Part shown: piece after piece, positions 34,232-42,578 of the stretch
Layout of the letters: each line of letters opens with the position of its first letter
Position numbering within the stretch: the first letter of the stretch is position 1
From: Synechococcales cyanobacterium bin59.metabat.ball.084
Lineage (GTDB): Bacteria; Cyanobacteriota; Cyanobacteriia; Cyanobacteriales; Chamaesiphonaceae
Direction: 5' to 3'
Assembly (NCBI GenBank): GCA_013297675.1
Contig: JAAFHZ010000001.1
Span: forward strand, 1 to 64,000
DNA length: 64,000 nucleotides
The notes under the pieces: model-generated
Seen by the model: only the letters and a program-made list of their open reading frames with translations
Database searches by the model: none
Told to the model about the DNA's origin: nothing
Program-made: the position numbers and the translations under genes

Positions 34232-35923
<1,692 letters not shown>

Positions 35924-36021
35924 CTAATCTTGCTCTCTCTCCCAAGTACAAGAAGAGAGATTGACAGTTCCCTAAGCAGATCTTAGGGTGCAAGTCGCGG
36001 GGTGAGGGGATTCCCTGATTC

Positions 36022-36333
36022 TTAGCCGACTACCGCGAGGATGTCTTTCTCAGAAAGCAATACATATTCTTCACTACCCAGCTTGATGTCGGTGCCAGCA
36101 TACTTAGAGTAAAGAACCTTATCGCCGACTTTTACTTCACATTCTTGACGAACGCCATCGTCGTTGCGTTTACCAGGCCCAATCTGAGCAACTTCGCCGA
36201 TTTGGGGCTTTTCTTTAGCTGTATCTGGTAACAAGATGCCGCCCGCAGTCTTCTCTTCAGAAGCACTTACTTTAATAAATACGCGATCGCCTAGGGGCTT
36301 AACTGTAGAAACGCTGAGAGAAATTGCAGCCAT
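36022..36333 (-). CDS. groS: Co-chaperonin GroES
   Basis: 103 residues with [25 protein letters not shown] at the N-terminus (given in part: [10 protein letters not shown] about 14-23) and the mobile loop [28 protein letters not shown] follows. It forms the lid of the GroEL chamber. It is first in the operon; CIRCE lies only 9 bases before the ATG, and no clear Shine-Dalgarno is seen. Confidence 0.97.
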   Translation of the reverse strand: MAAISLSVSTVKPLGDRVFIKVSASEEKTAGGILLPDTAKEKPQIGEVAQIGPGKRNDDGVRQECEVKVGDKVLYSKYAGTDIKLGSEEYVLLSEKDILAVVG

Positions 36334-36342
36334 AAAAAATAT

Positions 36343-36369
36343 TTAGCACTCGTGACTTATGAGTGCTAA
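36343..36369. promoter_or_regulatory. CIRCE operator (HrcA site) of groESL
   Basis: TTAGCACTC, nine bases, GAGTGCTAA: exact CIRCE consensus on both arms. It is the binding site of the HrcA repressor and lies in the 5' leader of groES. Confidence 0.97.
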
Positions 36370-36408
36370 TTTACCGGAGGTTGCGTAACCGCAGCAAGGA
36401 AGGCTTAA

Positions 36409-36424
36409 GTACGGGTTTCCGAAC
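36409..36424 (-). promoter_or_regulatory. K-box-like element upstream of groESL
   Basis: On the minus strand GTTCGG-AAAC-CCGTAC agrees with the K-box (GTTCGG-NNAN-CCNNAC) reported upstream of cyanobacterial groESL operons and linked to light/heat response. It lies 40 bases upstream of CIRCE. The consensus is from memory. Confidence 0.6.
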
Positions 36425-36566
36425 TAACGAATGATTGGTGCTGCTGCTGCGCTGGCAAATGCCAAAACTTTTGTTGCGCTGGCTAGCGCCAAAAAAGCTG
36501 CAATGCCAGAGCGCATTACAGCCGTTTTGATTTGTTTTTTAGTTGGGAAAAATATTTTTACATTTT

Positions 36567-36812
36567 CTACGTGATCGTCCGGCTAGTAACTTGGGCAGCA
36601 GGCGGAGGAGTAGAAGGAGAAGAAAAGGCGATCGCTGTTACCGGTAGGGTCAGGGTAATTAAAGCAATCATAGTGCCTAAAAATTCTTCCCATTTACGGG
36701 TGGGAGCGGGCAGAGGTTTACCAGACGTAGCAGGGTCCATGTAGGATCTTTCAGAATTCAACATTGACGACAAACCAACGATTTGTACATCACTATCACC
36801 TATTGTACCCAT
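36567..36812 (-). CDS. Small single-span membrane protein
   Basis: 81 residues from ATG 36812; an in-frame ATG at 36764 gives a 65-residue form. A soluble N-terminus with KPLPAPTRKWEEFLG is followed by one membrane helix (TMIALITLTLPVTAIAF, about residues 47-63) and a short Pro/Ser tail. The 'RKWEEFLGTxIALxTLTLP' pattern resembles short cyanobacterial membrane proteins I have seen without function. It lies 36 bases after folC on the same strand. A plus-strand frame over the same bases is less protein-like. Confidence 0.55.
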   Translation of the reverse strand: MGTIGDSDVQIVGLSSMLNSERSYMDPATSGKPLPAPTRKWEEFLGTMIALITLTLPVTAIAFSSPSTPPPAAQVTSRTIT

Positions 36813-36848
36813 TAATTCTGTGGATATTGATACATTCGCTGTAAATTC

Positions 36849-38096
36849 TTAAGATTTAGACGATTTTTGTTGCAATCGATAGAAGTCGCCAAGTAAGTAC
36901 AAAGACCCAGACATCACTACTGGTGAGGAATATTCGTAGGCAGCAGCTAAGCCGCTCGGCCAATCGTCGTAGGTTTGGGCAGTCATATCTGGGTAGATCG
37001 ATCGCACCACATTCATTAATTCGGCAGGGGTCGCGGTGATTTCTTCTGGCACCGGCACTAAATGCACCTGATCATCTGGCCGCAGCAGCGCCTGCAAAAT
37101 CGGCAAATGCTCTTTGGTATTCAACATCCCAATTACCCAAGTCACCGGCTGCTGCCAGCGATCAACGTAATTACGCAGGGCAATTGCCGATTCGGGGTTG
37201 TGGGCACCGTCCACCAAGAGCTGTTGTCCTTGCCATGTGGTCTGATGCATTCGCCCTAGCCACTGGGTGTTAGCAATACCTGCTTGGATCTGCGTTGGAC
37301 TAATTTGCCAGCCTTGGGTTTGTAACTGTTTGATGACTTCGATCGCCAGGGCAGAATTATGGAGTTGAATGTCTCCCAATAATGGCAGCGCATATCTTAA
37401 GTCACCCACCTGTGCTTGACCGGGCGCTTGACCAGGGCTGATTTCGACGGCTGGGATAATTTGGCTGCAAGCAGCTTGGAGTTCTTTAGCTCGCTGCATA
37501 ATTACTTGGGTGGCCTCGATCGGCAGTTGGCCAATCACTACCGGGCAACCCTGCTTAATAATGCCCGCTTTCTCGCCCGCAATTTCTGGGATAGTCTCAC
37601 CCAACTGCTGCCAATGTTCGCGGCTAATGCTGGTAATGACGCTCACCAATGGTTTTTTGACGGTATTAGTAGCATCTAGCCTACCCCCCAAGCCTACTTC
37701 GACAATGGCAATATCGACTTTTTCACTGGCAAAGTACGACCAGGCAGCGGCGGTGATTAGCTCAAACTTGGTTAACGGTTCTGGCGATGTGGCCTGCACC
37801 TGCTGTAAAACCGTGGTTAAGCGATCGGTGGCGATCGGTTGGCTGTTGAGGCAAATTCGCTCGTTCCAATCTACCAAATGAGGCGAAGTATAGCGCCCCA
37901 CTCGATAACCGGCAGTGGTCAAAATAGTCGATAAGTAGGCACAGACCGAACCTTTGCCATTGCTGCCCGCCACATGAACCACCGGAATTTTGTCTTGAGG
38001 ATTGCCCAAGATGTTCATTAGTGTCTGAATTCGTTCTAGTCCCAAACTCATTCCGGCTCGTTGCCAGGGAGTCAAAATTGTATCTAAATCCACCAT
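36849..38096 (-). CDS. folC: Bifunctional folylpolyglutamate synthase/dihydrofolate synthase
   Basis: 415 residues of the Mur-ligase superfamily. P-loop VAGSNGKGSVCAYL (about 42-55), the folate loop region 'GRYTSPHLVDWNERI' (about 68-82), EVGLGGRLDATN (about 137-148) and DGAHNPESAIALR (about 298-310). It adds glutamate to dihydropteroate and folates. Length is normal. Followed by the small membrane protein gene. Confidence 0.95.
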   Translation of the reverse strand: MVDLDTILTPWQRAGMSLGLERIQTLMNILGNPQDKIPVVHVAGSNGKGSVCAYLSTILTTAGYRVGRYTSPHLVDWNERICLNSQPIATDRLTTVLQQVQATSPEPLTKFELITAAAWSYFASEKVDIAIVEVGLGGRLDATNTVKKPLVSVITSISREHWQQLGETIPEIAGEKAGIIKQGCPVVIGQLPIEATQVIMQRAKELQAACSQIIPAVEISPGQAPGQAQVGDLRYALPLLGDIQLHNSALAIEVIKQLQTQGWQISPTQIQAGIANTQWLGRMHQTTWQGQQLLVDGAHNPESAIALRNYVDRWQQPVTWVIGMLNTKEHLPILQALLRPDDQVHLVPVPEEITATPAELMNVVRSIYPDMTAQTYDDWPSGLAAAYEYSSPVVMSGSLYLLGDFYRLQQKSSKS

Positions 38097-38257
38097 ATTA
38101 TTTTGGGTGCGGAGCTTGTCCTAAGGATGAGCAACTATCTACTTTGTAAACATTTAAGTCCAAAAATCTGGAAATACTAAACTTTTGTTGCAGTCCGTTA
38201 CCAAACAACGCAAAAACATTATTTACTATACACAACGAAAAACAGGAGTAAGTAATT

Positions 38258-38428
38258 ATGCCTTATGTTAACGATGGCGGTGGCAAGCTCGATAATTTCC
38301 CCAAAGAGCCAGAAATGTATCAGTCAGAGCCTTTGTCTGCCAGCCAAAAACAAAATTTTGTGATCGTTGGAGTAGTTGGCTTGTTGTTAGTTGCTGGCAT
38401 GATCGCCGTATCGATCACTCTCTCCTAA
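38258..38428 (+). CDS. psb34: Photosystem II assembly protein Psb34
   Basis: A 56-residue protein starting at ATG 38258, with AGGAG nine bases upstream. Soluble N-terminus MPYVNDGGGKLDNFPKEPEM, then one membrane helix (NFVIVGVVGLLLVAGMIAVS, about 33-52). It matches the ssl1498 (light-regulated, HLIP-like) family, later named Psb34, which binds the CP47 side of PSII assembly intermediates. It has no chlorophyll-binding ExxNxR motif. Monocistronic, with a hairpin after the stop. Confidence 0.88.
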   Translation: MPYVNDGGGKLDNFPKEPEMYQSEPLSASQKQNFVIVGVVGLLLVAGMIAVSITLS

Positions 38429-38443
38429 GCGGCAAAATTCAGC

Positions 38444-38480
38444 GGGGAAAGTCTCAGCCATCTGGCTAGACTTTTCCCCC
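38444..38480 (+). terminator. Hairpin between psb34 and the convergent SRPBCC-like gene
   Basis: GGGGAAAGTC-T-CAGCC, loop, GGCTA-GACTTTTCCCC: a long stem with small mismatches, 15 bases after the psb34 stop and six before the stop of the convergent gene. The T-run is poor, but position favours termination. Confidence 0.6.
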
Positions 38481-38485
38481 AAATC

Positions 38486-38875
38486 TTACTTACCAGAGTT
38501 TTGAGTCAGCGCCCAGCGCAATCGGGTGAGGTTAGCAGTTTGCAATAATCCCAAAGGCAGCAGCGAAATCCCTTCTAGTCTAGATTGCAACCAGCCATCA
38601 CCCCAATACCATTCTTGATAGCCATCGATGCCCGCCGAAAGAATTAGTCGTAAACTGTCGATCGAAGCAACGCTCACCAATTGATTTACCTTGATTGGGC
38701 CAAGTTCAACTGCAAAATTACTTTGCACTCTCAGCAAATCGTCGTTTTCTAAAGATAGCTTTGCCGGAGCTAGCCATTGGCGTAAACAGACTGGAGACAA
38801 GAGCTGCTGGCGGATTGCCGTTGCACTGGCTGCCACTTCGATCCGGATCTGGCTTTGCTGAAAATTTCCTAGCAT
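38486..38875 (-). CDS. SRPBCC/START-like protein, function unknown
   Basis: 129 residues. The start SQIRIEVAASATAIRQQLLSP followed by LRQWLAPAK suggests a strand-helix opening of SRPBCC lipid-binding folds, and GYQEWYWGDGWLQSRLEGISLLPLG near residue 85 to 110 gives the later strands (motif WGDGWLQSRLEG). No catalytic residues are seen. It may be a small cyanobacterial START-like protein; certainty is moderate. Monocistronic, converging on psb34. Confidence 0.6.
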   Translation of the reverse strand: MLGNFQQSQIRIEVAASATAIRQQLLSPVCLRQWLAPAKLSLENDDLLRVQSNFAVELGPIKVNQLVSVASIDSLRLILSAGIDGYQEWYWGDGWLQSRLEGISLLPLGLLQTANLTRLRWALTQNSGK

Positions 38876-39011
38876 GTTTTATTTTTGCGGCTATACTGCT
38901 AATCTTGGATTGTCAAATATTCTATCGCGCCCAGATTAGAATTTCAGATTTTAGCTAGTACATCATCATCTGCGAAAAGCAGCCTGCTAAGTAAGCTTTC
39001 CTGCAAACACC

Positions 39012-40937
39012 ATGCCTCTCTATCCCGCCGTTTCTGACGACTTGAGTCAACTGCTGATTGATACTGCTGAGCAGCTTGCTCACAAACTGCCAAATCTAAC
39101 GGCAGGCTTGGTATCTGGTTCTGGCTTTTGCGCCTTTATTCCTGCCGATCTAAAGGCCGATAAGCACTGCGCTGAAATTATCGATCGATATCAAGCTGAA
39201 GATAGCCAAAAAAATCTAGAAGAGCTACACCGAGACATTCTCAACTGTCTGAGTGAGTGGCAGTCAGACAAAATTGAGCAGCAGTCTTTCGATACCCGTG
39301 ATGCCTTTGAAAATCGGGATTTTGGGTCTGTCTACAACCGCGCCGAAACCAACAGCATTCTGCAATCTGCTCAGAAGAAACACGATTTAGCGGTGTTGGC
39401 GGCTCCCCCCAAAGTTAGCGCGAGTTGCGCCCCTTCTCTCAAACACGATTTGGAGTTAGATCTGCCCGAGGAAATGCGAGATTTTCTAGAGCGGCACTAT
39501 GCCAATAAAAGTGATATCCCCATTAAATTTTATGGGGATTTTTTCCAGCGTCCAGTAGGTGAAGCTGATTTACATCAGTTGCACACAGTGCTTTCCCCTG
39601 TGCCAACTGTGGGTATCTATGGCACTATTAGCGATCAGCGGGTCTACATCCATGCTGGTATCTGGCACTTACAGAGCACCGAAGTATTTAAAATCAGCGT
39701 CACAGCCTGGGATTGGGAGACGATCGCCGAAAAGCTCAAAGCTACTAACCACAACGAAATCCAGGCTGTGCGGGCAATCCGCGCCGGGATTATTGCTCTG
39801 TACCAGCTAGTGGCGGCTTTTTCGATCGATCTCTACTATTTACATCTTTATCCTACCTACAATCTCAAGCTGCCCCAGCTCGAACCATACTTTATTGGCT
39901 TGGGGTTCAGCTCTACCGCAGTGCATAGCTACACCACGCTGTTGACGGACATTCAAAAAGAGCTGCGTCAGGCTCATCATCAGGAGTTGAAGGCATTGGC
40001 TCCACAGCCCACGGTTTTGACTCCCAAGCCAGTTGAAGTAATTCCTCGCTGGGAATTTAGTGACACTCTATTGGGTCACGAAGAAAGCGTTTATTCCATC
40101 AGCTTTAGTCCCGATGGCAAAGTACTAGCCAGTGCCAGCCACGACCAAACCATTAAACTCTGGCACCTATCCTCCCGCAAAGAATTTAGAACCCTCAGCG
40201 GTGACTTGTTTGTGTTTGATGTAGCCTTTAGTCAAGATGGCCAGTTGTTGGCCAGCGGCAATGGCGACCACACGGTCAAACTCTGGGAAGTGCACACCTG
40301 CACCGAACTTCGCACCCTTGCAGCCCACTCTGGCAACGTCGCCGCAGTGGTGTTTGTCCCCAATACTCAAATGCTAATCAGCGGTAGCTGGGATTACACC
40401 ATTAAGATTTGGAACACCAAAACAGGCAACCGGATTCGGACTTTAAATGGCCATACCAGCTTAGTGAACTGTCTGGCGATCAGTTCTAATGGCCACGCTC
40501 TAGCGAGTGGCAGCCATGACAAAACCATTAAGCTGTGGAGCCTAAAGACTGGCCAAGAAATGCTCTCGCTCAACGGTCATGAAAGCTCGGTGAATACGAT
40601 CGCCTTTAGTCCTAGTGGTGAGCTGTTGGCCAGTGCTAGCGACGATCGCACTATCAAAATGTGGAATTTAAAGACTGGTCAGATCATTCACAGTTTTGAT
40701 GGTTTTTTGAGTGCTATTAACTCGGTCTGTTTTAGCCCGGATGGTCAGTATTTGGCCAGTGCAGGCGATGATAAAACTATTAAAATATGGAGCATGGAGA
40801 GCGGCAAAACTGTTCAAACCCTCATGGGTCACGAAGATAGCGTTTACCATATTGCTTTTAGCCCGGATGGAACGCTGTTAGCTAGCAGCAGCAGTGACCA
40901 TACCATTAAACTTTGGCAGCAGTCTCCGGCTAAATAG
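39012..40937 (+). CDS. WD40-repeat protein with an unrecognised N-terminal half
   Basis: 641 residues. Residues about 348-641 form seven WD40 repeats, each ending in a (T/V)(I/V)K(L/I/M)W pattern (QTIKLWHL, HTVKLWEV, YTIKIWNT, KTIKLWSL, RTIKMWNL, KTIKIWSM, HTIKLWQQ), enough for one closed propeller. The first 340 residues are not a known domain to me; they contain IKFYGDFFQRPVGEADLHQL (about 177) and are probably soluble. WD40 propellers scaffold protein complexes. Monocistronic. Confidence 0.88.
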   Translation: MPLYPAVSDDLSQLLIDTAEQLAHKLPNLTAGLVSGSGFCAFIPADLKADKHCAEIIDRYQAEDSQKNLEELHRDILNCLSEWQSDKIEQQSFDTRDAFENRDFGSVYNRAETNSILQSAQKKHDLAVLAAPPKVSASCAPSLKHDLELDLPEEMRDFLERHYANKSDIPIKFYGDFFQRPVGEADLHQLHTVLSPVPTVGIYGTISDQRVYIHAGIWHLQSTEVFKISVTAWDWETIAEKLKATNHNEIQAVRAIRAGIIALYQLVAAFSIDLYYLHLYPTYNLKLPQLEPYFIGLGFSSTAVHSYTTLLTDIQKELRQAHHQELKALAPQPTVLTPKPVEVIPRWEFSDTLLGHEESVYSISFSPDGKVLASASHDQTIKLWHLSSRKEFRTLSGDLFVFDVAFSQDGQLLASGNGDHTVKLWEVHTCTELRTLAAHSGNVAAVVFVPNTQMLISGSWDYTIKIWNTKTGNRIRTLNGHTSLVNCLAISSNGHALASGSHDKTIKLWSLKTGQEMLSLNGHESSVNTIAFSPSGELLASASDDRTIKMWNLKTGQIIHSFDGFLSAINSVCFSPDGQYLASAGDDKTIKIWSMESGKTVQTLMGHEDSVYHIAFSPDGTLLASSSSDHTIKLWQQSPAK

Positions 40938-41116
40938 CAGCTAATATCCAGAGAATGTGGTTATCAGTTCCAATTAGGCAGAATTTCTCATGTCAGTGCC
41001 ATGTTTGTTGAATTGCAACAGCATATTCCCAAGGCAATCTAGCTTAACTAACGAGCAAATAGAGGCGTTTTTCGCTATAAATGTAAAGAATCTGTTTACA
41101 AAAGTTCCACACATCC

Positions 41117-41713
41117 ATGCTTGGTAAGTTCTTCCAGAAACCCAGCCCTCCCGAGAGTGACCGCGTACCCCCTGGTCAGTATCTCACTAACGGCTTTCCG
41201 ATCATGACCTATGGCCAAGCCCCACCACACCTCAGCCGTAAAGAATGGAAACTCAAAGTTTGGGGCTTAGTACCTCAACCCCTGATGTTCACCTGGGACG
41301 ACGTAATGACCTTGCCCCAGCAAGAATTCACCGCCGACTTTCACTGCGTAACTCGCTGGTCAAAGCTCGATGTAACCTGGAAAGGCTTTCGGGTAGTAGA
41401 TTTAATGAAGCTGGTCGATCTTGACCCTAGCGCCGTGCACGTCATGGAGCACTGCTTAGGGGGCTACACCACCAATTTGCCCTTAGCAGATTTTCTGCGG
41501 CCAGAAAACTTTTTTGCCTACGAATTAAACGGTGAACCATTGCCGCTAGAGCATGGTGGCCCAGTCCGAACAGTAGTACCGCATTTGTATGCTTGGAAAA
41601 GTGCCAAATGGATCAACGGCATTGAATTTTTGCCCAAAGAACAATCGGGCTTTTGGGAGCGCAACGGCTACCATGGTCGGGGTGAACCTTGGACAGAGGA
41701 GCGCTACAGCTAA
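41117..41713 (+). CDS. Sulfite-oxidase-type molybdopterin oxidoreductase
   Basis: 198 residues, the oxidoreductase molybdopterin-binding domain alone. The molybdenum-ligand Cys is in ADFHCVTRWSKLDVTWKGF (about residue 79), and HGGPVRTVVPHLYAWKSAKWI (about 151-171; motif GGPVRTVVPHLYAWKSAKW) closes the cofactor pocket. No signal peptide and no haem domain, so it resembles cytoplasmic YuiH-like or MsrP-like short forms rather than full sulfite oxidases. Substrate unknown. The next gene starts within its stop codon (TAATG). Confidence 0.85.
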   Translation: MLGKFFQKPSPPESDRVPPGQYLTNGFPIMTYGQAPPHLSRKEWKLKVWGLVPQPLMFTWDDVMTLPQQEFTADFHCVTRWSKLDVTWKGFRVVDLMKLVDLDPSAVHVMEHCLGGYTTNLPLADFLRPENFFAYELNGEPLPLEHGGPVRTVVPHLYAWKSAKWINGIEFLPKEQSGFWERNGYHGRGEPWTEERYS

Positions 41714-41967
41714 TGTTTAGAGTAGTTTTTAAAGACTTTGACCAGAGCTTCGATCGATGGACAGATGCTCTAGATGCTGGCAATCGGCTTAAGCCTCAGT
41801 GTCGCAGCCTGCTTCACGATATCCGCATTAGCGAAAATGGCAAGGTGATTTGGGTATACAGCCGATCACATGTGCATCCAATGTATATGGGTCCTGGGAC
41901 TTATGATCGGCTAGTGAAGCTCTTTGTTAAAGAAAACACCGCATCAGAATCTGATGAGATAGTCTGA
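41713..41967 (+). CDS. Small conserved protein coupled to the molybdoenzyme gene
   Basis: 84 residues from ATG 41713, which shares its A with the TAA of the molybdoenzyme gene; an upstream in-frame start at 41689 lies inside that gene and is not needed. The sequence MFRVVFKDFDQSFDRW, then ENGKVIWVYSRSHVHPMYMG (in two motifs), has no signal or membrane helix. His residues in SHVHPMYMG could bind metal. Function unknown; tight coupling suggests a partner role. Confidence 0.65.
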   Translation: MFRVVFKDFDQSFDRWTDALDAGNRLKPQCRSLLHDIRISENGKVIWVYSRSHVHPMYMGPGTYDRLVKLFVKENTASESDEIV

Positions 41968-42112
41968 GGGGCAATATTCCTGGCGGGTCTTAAAACACCT
42001 GTTGAGGTTTCCTCCGCGTGACGCTGCCCTACAATACTTTTAGGGTGAAATGTTGAGATTCATTCAGTCCCAGCCGCTTACTCACCACAAATTAACGCAA
42101 GACTCGAAAGCA

Positions 42113-42502
42113 ATGGAACAAGTAATCCCCGAAATGAAATATGGCGAACGGGAAATCGAAGATGGTCAGCTTACCACTTTCCCAAATCCTCGCCCTGGTC
42201 GCAAGTACGACATCAACATCACGCTGCCCGAATTTACCTGTAAATGCCCTTTCTCGGGCTACCCAGACTTTGGCACCATTCATGTGACCTATTCGCCAGA
42301 TCAGAAGGTGGTAGAGCTGAAGGCGCTGAAGCTGTATATCAATAGCTACCGCGATCGATATATTTCTCATGAAGAGTCTGCCAACCAAATTCTTGATGAT
42401 TTAGTAGCAGCCATGAATCCCTTGTCGATTACCGTAAAAGCCGATTACACTCCCCGTGGCAATGTCCATACCGTCGTCGAAGTTTCTCATCAGCAAGCTT
42501 AG
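42113..42502 (+). CDS. queF: NADPH-dependent 7-cyano-7-deazaguanine reductase (preQ1 synthase)
   Basis: About 129 residues from ATG 42113 (MEQVIPEMKYGERE); an upstream ATG at 42050 would add 21 residues not usual for the family. Catalytic Cys in FTCKCPFSGYPDFG (about 39-52), and the QueF motif ELKALKLYINSYRD with HEE (about 69-86). It reduces preQ0 to preQ1 in queuosine synthesis, the only nitrile reductase known. Single-domain type (type I). No preQ1 riboswitch was recognised upstream. Confidence 0.95.
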   Translation: MEQVIPEMKYGEREIEDGQLTTFPNPRPGRKYDINITLPEFTCKCPFSGYPDFGTIHVTYSPDQKVVELKALKLYINSYRDRYISHEESANQILDDLVAAMNPLSITVKADYTPRGNVHTVVEVSHQQA

Positions 42503-42531
42503 AGTTTATTGATCCCTCAACTTCAAAAACA

Positions 42532-42554
42532 AAACCCGCATTTAATGCGGGTTT
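42532..42554. terminator. Bidirectional terminator between queF and the DUF4912 gene
   Basis: AAACCCGCA, loop TTTAA, TGCGGGTTT then CGTTT; 30 bases after the queF stop and 25 before the stop of the convergent gene, with A- and T-rich flanks on both sides. Confidence 0.85.
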
Positions 42555-42578
42555 CGTTTAGAGATTAAGATTAAAAAT

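Noticed and set aside
36430-36575. A 47-codon Ala-rich plus-strand frame (MIGAAAALANAKTF) and a 30-codon signal-like minus frame in the same bases
   Set aside because: Both arise from short GCTGCGCTGGC-like repeats; neither has a ribosome site or a recognisable family.
36532-36744. Plus-strand frame upstream of groES
   Set aside because: It overlaps the minus-strand small membrane protein, has no ribosome site and no protein-like features.
41968-42112. preQ1 riboswitch before queF
   Set aside because: No preQ1-I or preQ1-II pattern was recognised in this leader.
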